This document shows positions 56,001 to 64,000 of a DNA stretch of 64,000 nucleotides, one piece after another. The translations under genes were made by a program, and so were the position numbers. The DNA comes from Symsagittifera roscoffensis. Lineage: Eukaryota > Xenacoelomorpha > Acoela > Convolutidae. Each line of letters begins with the position of its first letter. Position 1 is the stretch's first letter. The notes beneath the pieces are model-generated. The model did not search any database. It was not told where the DNA came from and saw nothing but the letters and a program-made list of their open reading frames with translations. The stretch spans positions 41,565,649 to 41,629,648 of the forward strand of contig NC_087068.1 in NCBI RefSeq assembly GCF_963678635.1. The letters run 5' to 3'.

Positions 56001-56547
56001 ACCCCTTCTTCAACATTTGTTTTCGAGTTTTAAAAAAGTTGCACTGGTATAAAATTTAGTATCGTGAATGAGTAAGTGGCCCATCTGAGCATCGAAATAT
56101 CGCAGAATAAGTCAGAAAACAGAAAGTTTGTTGCGATGTAGTGAGAATCGAAAACTAGTCATATGTTATCTAAATGAAATCAAAGTTGATATTGTTTTTA
56201 GCAAATTTACGTGGGATCAATTGAACGAATCTGTAGTGCCACCTCATAGACAAATGCGTGAAGAGATTTTAAAAGCACGACGAGAAGTCAACGTGTACAA
56301 AGATATTTCACGACAGAGTGCGGCTATGAAGCGAGATCACGAACAAAGGGCAGAGAAGCGAACGCTGAAATGGGGAGACAAAGTGCATCATAATAAACGG
56401 AAGTTTGCTGAGTTGGGAAAGGACTCGGGAGGTTATTCAGGATCAAATGGAGTGACGAAGAAAAAGGGTTCAAGGCCAGCGGGTCAAGGTTCTTCGGTAT
56501 CAAAAAATTTCAGTAGTGATATCCTGTCCAAAATATTCACCAGCTGA
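43399..56547 (+). CDS. ABT1: ABT1/Esf2-family ribosome-biogenesis protein (three exons)
   Basis: Exons are 43399-43593, 43911-44035 and 56202-56547, with GTAAGT, GTTGGT donors and CAG, TAG acceptors. The frames join in phase and give about 221 residues. Exon 1 encodes GVVYLSSIP and the start of an RRM-like fold ([14 protein letters not shown]). Exon 2 encodes [25 protein letters not shown] and LWNLKYL. Exon 3 encodes KFTWDQLNE, a charged helix with [11 protein letters not shown], and ends [11 protein letters not shown]. This is the block order of ABT1 (animals) and Esf2 (yeast), nucleolar RNA-binding proteins acting with the U3 particle in 18S rRNA processing. A TTTATTCAG acceptor just before the start (ending about 43392) suggests an upstream exon or trans-splicing. 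A polyadenylation signal AATAAA lies at 56698-56703. Confidence 0.9.
43594..43910 (+). other. ABT1 intron 1
   Basis: 317 bp, starting GTAAGT and ending TTGAACACAG. It splits the gene in phase 0 before the GWVEF motif. No repeat was recognised in it. Confidence 0.85.
44271..45610. repeat. three-unit tandem repeat, about 0.4-0.48 kb each
   Basis: Units start near 44271, 44724 and 45130, each with CTAAG(C/G)GCAACTGAATTTCGC followed by a TGCTAGGCTTTGATTTTTGC-like block. Each holds AAGCTTGTC(T)AACAGAATC and ends with TATATGCC(A/T)GGGGCAACAAGTT. The units are diverged, the third most. They lie wholly inside ABT1 intron 2. Confidence 0.9.
45611..46630. other. AT-rich intronic stretch
   Basis: No gene or clear repeat was seen. 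A short open - strand frame (45924-46211) is basic and low-complexity, with no domain. Confidence 0.4.
46634..46667. repeat. 17-bp tandem duplication
   Basis: TGTCTCGATTACTGCAT occurs twice in direct succession. Confidence 0.85.
46850..49215 (+). pseudogene. decayed LINE with endonuclease and zinc-finger remnants
   Basis: The N-terminal endonuclease part is recognisable at 47176-47335 (TWNLQ, then EIVLLSEL) and 47520-47560 ([10 protein letters not shown], the GDFN box of APE-type endonucleases). A post-RT block lies at 48297-48530 ([15 protein letters not shown], then CYRFMWNN). At about 48870-49200 are Cys/His motifs including CPRCG, then [10 protein letters not shown], typical of C2H2 fingers at LINE C-termini. 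The central RT is deleted or unrecognisable (47700-48290), and stops are frequent. It is compositionally less AT-rich than the intron around it. Confidence 0.75.
49216..50740. other. intronic stretch with faint dispersed repeats
   Basis: No gene was seen. 49545-49600 (TCTCGAATTGGGTTAG followed by AAAAAAGAG) resembles the dispersed sequence at 57920 and 61390. 50560-50625 (ACACTTGCGAGAGCAAG, then AAAGAACTTTGTTC) resembles 58505-58580. Confidence 0.5.
50747..51100 (+). repeat. SINE-like repeat with internal tRNA-like region, copy 1
   Basis: It shares its layout with 59497-59828 and 59937-60285. The head is a TACGAAC...CCAACCTAACTCGCAAAT block, followed by CACTTATTTGATGGCA, then a tRNA-like part, then CTAATTCGAGGCTTATTTC, then a GCGAAG...TTCGCCTC tail. 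The tRNA-like part (50914-50986) has an A-box-like TGGCTGAGTGG, an anticodon-arm-like GAGACTCATAATCTC (CAT in the loop) and a weak B-box. It is not a usable tRNA gene. Confidence 0.7.
51101..51530. other. intronic stretch, no gene recognised
   Basis: AT-rich. A 62-codon open stretch at 51160 has no recognisable domain. Confidence 0.4.
51533..51928. repeat. tandem duplication, about 200 bp unit
   Basis: Two direct units each start TTAATCCGTCTTAGAAATCG and contain CTTAATATGGCGTGTGGGGG and a TTCATTTAATTTTTT end. The first is about 51533-51730, the second about 51731-51928. They are diverged by several per cent. Confidence 0.88.
51929..53028. other. intronic stretch, no gene recognised
   Basis: AT-rich. 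Short open frames lack domains. Nothing repeated within the window was noticed here. Confidence 0.4.
53029..53073. repeat. (TA)n microsatellite
   Basis: About 22 uninterrupted TA units inside ABT1 intron 2. Confidence 0.97.
53074..55645. other. intronic stretch with SINE-like fragments
   Basis: No gene was seen. 54400-54445 (TTTCCAACCTAAATCGCAAAT) resembles the head of the SINE-like family, and 54850-54905 (TGCGAACTGCAACTTCGCCTC) resembles its tail. The intervening GTAGAG...GGTTTGAACCTC near 54565-54620 could be a decayed tRNA-like part. Confidence 0.5.
55648..56040. repeat. nested tandem duplications
   Basis: AGGACTATTTCGTCTTAGTT with its CTAGCT continuation occurs twice in direct succession (55648-55701). 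Two larger diverged units of about 170 bp follow (55703-55873 and 55874-56040). Each contains TTGATTTCAGAAATT or a close match, CCTTTTC(A/G)GTCCTAGG and TTCAACATTTGTTTTCGA. Confidence 0.88.
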
Positions 56548-56935
56548 AATATCTATGGGTTTTGAATTGAAGCAATTTTTGGTGTTAAAGAGCCAAGTTG
56601 ATCAGAAATGATGAAAGCGATTGCTGATGATAAGCGATAAGAAGTTCAAGAAACGCCGAAGAACTCTTCGAACAAGTTAAACAGTCTTTGCGAATGCAAT
56701 AAATTTTCTAGTTGCAATTAGAAAAAATAATTGATTTTAGTAGTTTTTAAAGTAGGTTTAAAATTTAAGTTTCCATAAGAAGATAATGGTATGCTGCACG
56801 TGCACCTCCAGTTTTATTAGTAATTTTTGTCTTTCAGATTCATGCAAATTCAAATTTTAGGTTGCAATGTAAACGTTAATTTCAACTCTTAAATAGTATT
56901 TTCAAAAAAAAAAAACGATATATGGACAAATCGAA
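56548..56935 (+). other. short intergenic region between ABT1 and the FICD-like gene
   Basis: 388 bp separate the two same-strand genes. It holds the presumed polyadenylation signal AATAAA at 56698-56703. A good splice-acceptor-like TTTTGTCTTTCAG ends at 56837, about 100 bases before the next start. This layout fits either a 5' UTR intron or trans-splicing in a polycistron. Confidence 0.6.
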
Positions 56936-58480
56936 ATGACCAGACAAAGTTTCCGGCATAGTCTAGCTTCCCCCTCCGAAGTCCGAGAAGTAGATGAAAT
57001 TGTGAGAAACTTTCACAAATCGACTCGAAAAAAAATAACCCCCTTCGAAACAGAAAAGACAGACATTGATTCTTTTTCGCTTAATACTGATAGCTGCCAT
57101 CGAAAGTTACAACATTCCGATAATCAGAATAAGCGACAAGATTTGCAAGACCAATTATATCAATCTAAAAATTCGCAGCTGAATTCATTGTGGCGATGGA
57201 TTCTTGTTGCTTTATTTGTATCGACACTTGCCATTGTGGTTTGCATAGTGGGTGCATTTTGTATCATAGCAAATAGCTACAGGCCTTTCGACACTTCGAA
57301 GTGGTTGCTCAATTCAGTGTCTAGTTCCAGTTCGGGTCTGATTAAGTATTCGACTTTTCCTATGACTGTTAATCGTGAAGATGAACAACCGCTAGAAAGT
57401 GGTAAGTGAGGCGAAGTTTGTCTGAAATTGTTTCTGCAATGAAAGAATAACATGAAGCTTAAAGTTAATTGTGAAGGAAAAGCGGGATTTTAAATGTAAC
57501 GCTTAAAAGAAATGAGTTACTGTTTTTCATAATGTTTTTCAAAAAAAAACTATTTTTCAATTTATCAAATTACTCGGATCAAAATGATCAAGTTCCATTA
57601 AAAAGTACGAGAATGATTTTTGTCAATTGCTTACTATTGCTTCAAATGATTAAGAGTCGATGAACGTAGATTATATAGGTCGTGATGATTTTTTCAGGAA
57701 ATATCTTAAAATTTTCAGGCTTAAATTTACTTTTTGGCGGTTTGGCTTTTGATTTCTTTTTAAGTGTAGTTCATTTCCTTTGTTGTAAGGAAGATGAACT
57801 CCACTATCAAACAGCAAAAGTGTAAAGGTCATGGAAAACGTGATCGACTTCCAATTGCGACAATGTATTTTAATTATCAGATTTACCAGCGAAATAGAAA
57901 TTTTAAATATGATCCTGGTTTTCTCAAATTGGGTTAGTTATATTACACAAGCAAAGCTTATCAAATAATTGCTAATCGTATATTTTTGTTGAAGATCAAA
58001 GAGCTTCATGGCCATAAATTTGAAATTCGAAGTTTGACATTTTTTCAAAAAAGCAAGTATGTATTTTATTATGTTTACTTGCGTTCATTGACTCTCTTCC
58101 AATTGACTGTTGGCTATGTTATCAGTTTTTATCCAGTGAAAATGTTTGACTAACTTAGCTTTAATTTCGTACTGTTAGTGTTAAACATTCTTGCTCGTCA
58201 GCTTACAGCTGGAAACGTAATGATCCTTTCAGACCACGCCACCAAAAGTGCAATTTCCACCTCACATCTGCACGTGTCCAAGTTAAAGCCAGACGGGAGT
58301 CTGCTGACGCAAGAAGCAGTTCAAGCTATGCAAGCTGCCAATCACATCCTAATGAGTGGAAGCAAGAGAGAGAAAGCTAAAAAGCTGCTGAATCATGCAG
58401 TCAAATTGTGCCCCAGATCGCCCGATGTGTGGATTCAATTGGGAAATTATTGGGAGTTCTACGAACGAAATATAATCGAG
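56936..58480 (+). CDS. FICD: FICD-type protein adenylyltransferase, N-terminal exons (partial)
   Basis: Exon 1 is 56936-57401 and exon 2 is 58179-58480, joined in phase (G+TG). The upstream ATG at 56922 is followed at once by a stop, so 56936 is the start. Residues 1-85 are polar and presumably cytosolic. Residues about 86-112 (LWRWILVALF, then VVCIVGAFCII) form one membrane anchor. Exon 2 encodes a TPR-containing part: LTQEAVQAMQAANHILMSG, then KAKKLLNHAVKLCPRSPDVW, then ERNIIE at the donor. Type II membrane FICD proteins have this order before the Fic domain and modify the ER chaperone BiP by AMPylation and deAMPylation. The Fic motif HPFxxGNGR is not in the window; the third exon must lie beyond 64000. 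Confidence 0.85.
57402..58178 (+). other. FICD-like gene intron 1
   Basis: 777 bp, from GTAAGTG to TACTGTTAG. The part at about 57900-58130 (TTCTCAAATTGGGTTAG, then TTTGACATTTTTTCAA, then TTTACTTGCGTTCATT) belongs to the dispersed family seen at 61390-61580. Confidence 0.8.
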
Positions 58481-58702
58481 GTACGTTCAGTTGAAATTTA
58501 TCGTCGTCCTTATTACACATGCGAGAGCTAGTGTAATGCAACCGGGAACTTGATTTTTCCCCTGTAAAGAACTTTGTTCGCAGATTTCACACGTGACGAC
58601 ATGTATGCATGCGGTACACGTGTGTTCTTGGGCCCATGTGTACCACCGTGGAATCCTTAATGGTCTTTTTACCAATATTTTTAAATTTTTTTAATGAACT
58701 TT

Positions 58703-58939
58703 CGGTCTTTGGCTCTTTTCCAGTTCCCCCCCCCCTTTCGTTTTTTCTGAAATTCATTACATGAAAGTCTTTTTAAAATAATTTTTAATGTTATAAACTG
58801 CATTAAAACGTGTCAGCGTGAACAGCTGAACAAATTTTCACAACATTTCTAACATGAAAATTGCCGTGTGAACAATTTTTGAACATCTCTTTTCATAATT
58901 TCACAAAGGGGGGGGGGACTGGAAAAGAGCCCGGTCTTT
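58703..58939. mobile_element. hAT-like MITE with perfect 8-bp target duplication
   Basis: The element runs 58711-58931 (221 bp). Ends are GGCTCTTTTCCAGTTCCCCC and the reverse complement GGGGGACTGGAAAAGAGCC, each about 27 bp including a poly-C or poly-G run. The 8-bp CGGTCTTT flanks it exactly (58703-58710 and 58932-58939). An 8-bp duplication is typical of hAT-type transposons. It has no ORF. Confidence 0.9.
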
Positions 58940-59149
58940 TTACCAATATATACGCTGTAAAATTTTATTGAATTTGTTTTTTTGAGTCGATTAACGTAGT
59001 GAAGACTCTTGTATAGGTCCTATATAGGTATCGGTGATTTTTTCTTAATTGTTTTTAATTGTTTTTTTTTCAGGAAAATCTTTAAGAATTCTCTAATAAC
59101 TAGAAGTGAATTCATACCTATTAATGCATTATGAATGCAATTAGCTATA

Positions 59150-59410
59150 CAGTGCTGATTTTAATTATCCGGAAAAAAAACGAATGATGCTTGAAATTTA
59201 AAACGCGTTTTTCTCAAATGGGGATGACTTTAGACACAAAGTGATGAAGACAAAAAATGCTTAGAATATCAGCAGAATCAAAATGGTGAATTAATTTGTG
59301 AACCTCGGGCTCAAAATTTTATCCCAAAAGCGACCATTTTCGGCTTTTTTGTCAATCAAAAATTACGCTAAAGCTGTTGGTTCAATTGCTGACAAAAATG
59401 GCTGACTTGT
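59150..59410. mobile_element. single arm of a Tc1/mariner-like MITE
   Basis: CAGTGCTGATTTTAATTATC and the following 250 bp align, with differences, to the left arm of the element at 42549. No right arm is present. Confidence 0.8.
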
Positions 59411-59496
59411 ATATATTGCAAAAAGATTAGGAAAGGTATAATCTCCAGAAATTGACGAAAAATTGTCTATATACAAGCAATCAGCGTAGTGTATTA

Positions 59497-59828
59497 GTGC
59501 GAACTTTTTTTGCCTAACTCGGAAGTAAAAGTGTTCAATGAAAGTGGAAAGTGTTCACTTATTTGATGGCACTTTTGCTTTAACTACGATCGAGCATTGG
59601 AAAATTCATAGCATTTGTTCTCTGCTTTTGTTTTGGCTAAAGTTTGTGATGTATTAAGCGTGCGTGGCTGAGTTGTTTCTTTGTGAGACTCAATTTCTAG
59701 GCCGCAAATCGAATTCGAGGCCTAGCCGATTTTTTTTACTAATTCGAGGACTTTTCTTATTGCACTTTAGAGCTGCTTTTAGTCGTATTTTTGTCGTGTT
59801 TGCGAAGCGAAGCTTAGCCTTTGTGTAA
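59497..59828 (+). repeat. SINE-like repeat with internal tRNA-like region, copy 2
   Basis: It has the same order of blocks as copy 1. The tRNA-like part (59658-59724) includes CGTGGCTGAGTTG, TGAGACTCAATTTCTAGG and CAAATCGAATTCGAGGCC. It is followed by CTAATTCGAGGACTT and a GCGAAGCGAAGCTTAGCCT tail. Confidence 0.75.
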
Positions 59829-59936
59829 AAAATGGAACTTTACATAATACAATTGACATTTTTTGGCTATGAAAAGAAAAAAATTGAGTTATATAAATAT
59901 ATAAATAGATGAATATACCCTTCTGTACACTTGCGA

Positions 59937-60285
59937 GCAGCGTAGTATATTAGTACGAACCTTCTTTTTTTCTATCTTAACTCGCAAATGAAAGTTTTCA
60001 CTTATCTGCTGGTACTGTTCCTTTAATCGCGATCTGTAGCATGGGAAATTTTTGAGCATCTGTTCACTGCTTTATGTGTGGCTTTTGTTTGATATTCATT
60101 AAGCGTCCGTGACTGAGTGGTTAGTGGTTTGACTCATAAGCTCTAGGTTGCAGGATCGAATACGAGACATGTCGAATTATTACTAATTCGAGGCTTATTT
60201 CACTTTTTTCTATTTGCTTTTTTGAAAGCTGTTTTTTTGTCGTGTTCTTGCAAGTGTTTGAGAAGCAAAGCTTCGCCTCAGTTAA
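59937..60285 (+). repeat. SINE-like repeat with internal tRNA-like region, copy 3
   Basis: The head is TATTAGTACGAACC and TTAACTCGCAAATGAAAG. The tRNA-like part (60102-60172) is CGTGACTGAGTGGTTAGTGG, then GACTCATAAGCTC and GGTTGCAGGATCGAATAC, with the best B-box of the three copies. The tail is GAAGCAAAGCTTCGCCTC. A further head fragment is at about 60718-60780. Confidence 0.75.
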
Positions 60286-61089
60286 TTTTGTTGAGGCATA
60301 ATAAGCTCAGTTTGATTTATTTTTTGTCAGCAATTGACTTTTCGTTTTTGCCCGAACTTCGCAAATTGAATTGCACCATATTTTTTCCGCTAAAATGCAA
60401 AGCAAGTATGGCTCTGTCAGTTATAGTCTTAAGTCAATCCCATTTGGGAAAAACGCGGAATAAAAATTAAACTTTAAAATAAAAACTAAAATAAAAATTT
60501 TTAATTGAAGAATGAAAAAATTCAAAAAGGCGGAAATAAGTTGGGTTAACTTTATCAAAAACTTGCCAATAATAAAATGATGTAGAAATTCAACGAAGTC
60601 TAGGGCCATATGTAGTTGTTTTGCTCACATTTTTTTTTTGGATTTTTGCTGTAAACATAAATCAGAAAGATTTTTGAAATATAGTGAGCTAGTGTGATTA
60701 CACTTGTGAAAAAAGTTTTATAGTACGAACTTTCTTTTTTCCAACCCAAGTCGCAAATATTGTTGCGACTGAAAGCATCACCATTTGCTGCATCGAATTG
60801 GCAATACAAAATGATTGCCAATTTGTTGCACCCTTACAGCTTATTGATAACATGTGCTTTGACATTCGAATAGTTATAAGTTTACACAGCTGATGCATTT
60901 TTAATTCATCAAGTCAACCGAAGAAAGCTATTTGTTTCAAACAACATAACAATAATAAAATCCTGTTTTCAAAAGTTTTCTAACTCAATATATCTAGCAA
61001 TTTTTTGAAATGCATAATTTATTTATAATGTGTCTTTATGATATGCAATTTCTTACATGCAAAATTGTATATAAGAGTAAGGAACGCAG

Positions 61090-61230
61090 TGAAGACCCTT
61101 ATATATGTTGTGCTGAGTTTTTTGTTTTTCTTTTCGCGAAAAAATCTTAAAATGTGCATAAAAGTATCTAATAATTACAGAAGCGCATTCATACATATTG
61201 ATGCATTTATGAATGCATTTAGGTATATAT
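61090..61230. repeat. dispersed repeat fragment
   Basis: CGCAGTGAAGACCCTTATAT...GAATGCATTTA matches 59000-59140 (GTAGTGAAGACTCTTGTAT...GAATGCAATTA) and, more weakly, 57660-57720. Confidence 0.65.
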
Positions 61231-61314
61231 GCAATTTTTGAGTTCAATTGAAATTCATCTGCTGAAAGTGACGTAAATAGCACTCTCCAAATACGAACGT
61301 GGCGCAAAAAAAAA

Positions 61315-63785
61315 CGAACATTTTCTAGTTTTTAAAGTGGAATTCAGTTTTTTTGTTTTCTAGTGGAATAAAAACTTTACCTGTTGATGCAATTTTCTCA
61401 AATTGGGATAATGTGATAATGTTATCAAAAAAGCGCCAATCATAAATTTTCTATAACTTCAAACAGCTTAAAGGTCAACTATTTTTTTCTTTGAATTTCG
61501 AAGGTTGAGATTTTTTCAACAAATTCGATGTTTTTTTAAATGTTTACTTGCGTTAATTACTCTTTTCCAATCTACGATTGTTTATGTTTTTGTTAAAGGA
61601 GCATATTGACTTTCAGAATCAAAAGTTAGGAGTCAAGCTAAAGTAATAGATGAATATAAAAGAATCGCAAGGGCAATGATAGCTTGTTGCTGTGGAATTA
61701 GCACGCAATGTTTTGTTCAACTGATTCTCCGCTTGATTTGAGTCTTCATTAAAAGTGCCATGGCTAAATTTGAGTCTAAAAAAGCCAAAATTTCAGACCA
61801 GTTTATCTGGATAATGTGATGATGTTATCAAAAAAGCGCCAATTATAAATCGTTCTATAAATTCAAACTGCTTAAAGGGCATCTTTTTTTTCTTTAAATT
61901 TTGAAGGTTGAGATTTTTTCAACAAATTCGATGTTTTTTTAAAAGTTTACTTTCGTTCATTACTCTTTTCCAATCTTCGATTGTTTATGTTTTGGTTAAA
62001 GGAGCATATTGACTTTCAGAATCAAAAATTAGGAGCCAGGCTAAGTTAAAAGATTAATATAAAAGAATAGCTAGGGCAATGATAGCTTGTTGCTGTGGAA
62101 TTAGCACGCAATGTATTGTTCAAATGATTCTCCGCTTGATTTGAGTCTTCACTAAACGTGCCATGGCTAAATTTGAGTCTAAAAAAGCCACAAATTCAGA
62201 CCAGTTTGTCTGTACTCAGAAACGTTTTTTTTTTTTAGTTTAAGTTCCAAATGGCAGCTGAAAAGCTTTTATTATGATGCCACACTTGACCACACACTAG
62301 GGAGTTTTCTTTGAGTTAATCAAAGTTGGCTGGAAAAAAAATGTTGTTCCTTGCCACGTTTTCGAGAGTGATTGGAACAACAATTGTGAAGGCATGCGAT
62401 GGAGAAGGGAATTGTTGTGAAGTGACTATTTACCCCCTGCTTAATCGAATAATCAGTGGTTGGAGGCTCTCCTTGATGGGTCGGGTCCTCTGTTATGCCT
62501 AGGGTCCTCTGTTATGCCACTCCATAACAATACCATAAATAATACATGTAAATCTCACAAGAGGCCAACTGGGATAGATTAACAGGTTTATGCTGGTCCT
62601 CCCCCTGTCGAATAAATAGTCCTAACTGAAAAAGAAAACTGACGTATAATTTCTGAATAAGAAGCTCAAAGTGAATAAATTAAAACAGTTGATTCCAAAA
62701 TGACTTAGAATGCATAATGTGAACAAAGAAATTGACTTCCTGGTGAAATAATGTAACGCTCAATTTATTAACTTTGATTTTGTGTGTCAACGAATCAAGT
62801 GACGGTGGTTATCTAGCTTGTTTATTTTCTTTTTTTTTTGGAAAAAGTGCCAGAGTTTGTTCACGCTTGAAATTATTTTTTCGAGGATGAAATTTTTTTT
62901 AAGGTTACTTGAATTTCAGTTGCCACGAACATTTTCTAGTTTTTAAAGTGGAATTCAGTTTTTTTGTTTTCTAGTGGAATAAAAACTTTACCTGTTGATG
63001 CAATTTTCTCCAATTGGGATAATGTGATAATGTTATCAAAAAAGCGCCAATCATAAATTTTCTATAACTTCAAACAGCTTAAAGGTCAACTATTTTTTTC
63101 TTTGAATTTCGAAGGTTGAGATTTTTTCAACAAATTCGATGTTTTTTTAAATGTTTACTTGCGTTAATTACTCTTTTCCAATCTACGATGGAAAAAAAAT
63201 GTTGTTCCTTGCCACGTTTTCGAGAGTGATTGGAACAACAATTGTGAAGGTATGCGATGGAGAAGGGAATTGTTGTGAAGTGACTATTTACCCCCTGCTT
63301 AATCGAATAATCAGTGGTTGGAGGCTCTCCTTGATGGGTCGGGTCCTCTGTTATGCCTAGGGTCCTCTGTTATGCCACTCCATAACAATACCATAAATAA
63401 TACATGTAAATCTCACAAGAGGCCAACTGGGATAGATTAACAGGTTTATGCTGGTCCTCTCCCTGTCGAATAAATAGTCCTAACTGAAAAAGAAAACTGA
63501 CGTATAATTTCTGAATAAGAAGCTCAAAGTGAATAAATTAAAACAGTTGATTCCAAAATGACTTAGAATGCATAATGTGAACAAAGAAATTGACTTCCTG
63601 GTGAAATAATGTAACGCTCAATTTATTAACTTTGATTTTGTGTGTCAACGAATCAAGTGACGGTGGTTATCTAGCTTGTTTATTTTCTTTTTTTTTGGAA
63701 AAAGTGCCAGAGTTTGTTCACGCTTGAAATTATTTTTTCGAGGATGAAATTTTTTTTAAGGTTACTTGAATTTCAGTTGCCACGT
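61315..63785. repeat. compound tandem duplication
   Basis: Segment A (61315-61580) recurs at 62926-63188, and segment B (62331-62927) recurs at 63189-63785, both almost identical. The 750 bp between A and B is missing from the second copy, so a duplicated block later lost, or never had, its middle. Within that middle, 61405-61805 and 61806-62212 are themselves diverged tandem copies, with TAGCTTGTTGCTGTGGAATT in both. Confidence 0.92.
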
Positions 63786-64000
63786 AAAAAGCAAATTTAA
63801 CTCTCCAACCTTGAAAGTAATTGATAAAACAAAATAGTTGGAAATTTGTTGCAGCTTTACAGCTTATTGATAACATTTGCTTTGACATCGAATAGTTATA
63901 AGTTAACACATTTTATTTCATCAAGTGAACCGAAAAAAGCTACTTGTTTCAAACAACATAAGAATCATAATATTTAGATTTCAGAGTTTTTCTAACTCAA
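63786..64000. repeat. dispersed repeat copy at the window edge
   Basis: It matches 60775-60985, with shared TTACAGCTTATTGATAACAT, TTTGACATCGAATAGTTATA or a close variant, and GTTTCAAACAACATAA. It continues past the window. Confidence 0.8.

Larger units (their letters stand above)
44036..56201 (+). other. ABT1 intron 2, 12.2 kb and repeat-filled
   Basis: It is bounded by CTAAG/GTTGGT and GTTTTTAG/CAAATTT, and the codon is completed across the junction (AG+C). It contains a three-unit tandem repeat, a LINE remnant, a SINE-like repeat, two short tandem duplications and a (TA)n tract. It is about 35 times the size of the combined small intron and is the main cause of the gene's length here. Confidence 0.85.
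58481..64000 (+). other. FICD-like gene intron 2, continuing past the window
   Basis: It begins GTACGT at 58481. No exon with TPR-2 or Fic motifs was found up to 64000, so the intron is at least 5.5 kb. It is largely made of repeats: a hAT-like MITE, a partial Tc1-like arm, SINE-like copies and tandem duplications. Confidence 0.75.

Noticed and set aside
63151-63360. A 69-codon frame in the duplicated block, also partly open at 62341-62502.
   Set aside because: It lies within the FICD-like intron, has no domain, and its duplication is explained by the segmental duplication.
58481-64000. Presence of the Fic catalytic exon in the rest of the window.
   Set aside because: No HPFxxGNGR-like codons or TPR-2 block were seen in any frame. 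The region is repeats and AT-rich intron.

Overview
The window is metazoan nuclear DNA. It has cis-introns with GT-AG borders, two conserved eukaryotic genes on the + strand, AT-rich spacers and introns, and several kinds of retrotransposons and terminal-inverted-repeat (TIR) elements. Nothing seen fixes the species; an invertebrate with repeat-rich introns is the safest reading.

Left part (1-41.5 kb), a transposon graveyard with a young insertion. A decayed copy of a giant Ty3/Gypsy-like element lies on the - strand: LTR relic about 885-1215, 3' end about 4536-8064, 5' end 31275-34530. A Penelope-like element (PLE; 1444 to about 4400) sits between the old LTR relic and its 3' end. A second, young copy of the same giant family, 8065-31274 (23.2 kb), is inserted inside the old one. 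Its two LTRs (8065-8984 and 30356-31274) differ at only about four positions, and the old copy continues from one side to the other in register. Inside the young copy a 2833-codon frame (- strand) carries a complete SGNH-hydrolase motif set. A gag frame and a protease-RT-RNase H frame lie on the + strand, opposite to the LTRs, so the interior is rearranged. The long leader in front of gag carries at least a dozen copies of a CCGGAGGGGTC motif, some in hairpins. Further right are a tandem duplication (34.0-36.8 kb), a gag fragment of another retrotransposon (37.5-38.05 kb) and a LINE remnant (39.05-41.54 kb).

Middle part (41.9-56.5 kb). Two adjacent fold-back TIR elements precede an ABT1/Esf2-type gene (ribosome biogenesis; exons 43399-43593, 43911-44035, 56202-56547). 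Its second intron is about 12.2 kb and holds a three-unit tandem repeat, a LINE remnant with endonuclease and zinc-finger pieces, a tRNA-like SINE-type repeat, short tandem duplications and a (TA)n tract.

Right part (56.9-64 kb). Only 388 bp downstream, on the same strand, begins an FICD-type gene (ER protein AMPylase/deAMPylase) with a membrane anchor exon and a TPR exon. The Fic catalytic exons lie beyond the window. The intron that runs to the window edge holds a hAT-like MITE with a perfect 8-bp target duplication, SINE-like repeats and nested tandem duplications.

The most unusual items are the giant SGNH-containing retroelement with its inverted interior and leader hairpin array, and a PLE whose reverse transcriptase has a PHD finger inserted between motifs B and C.
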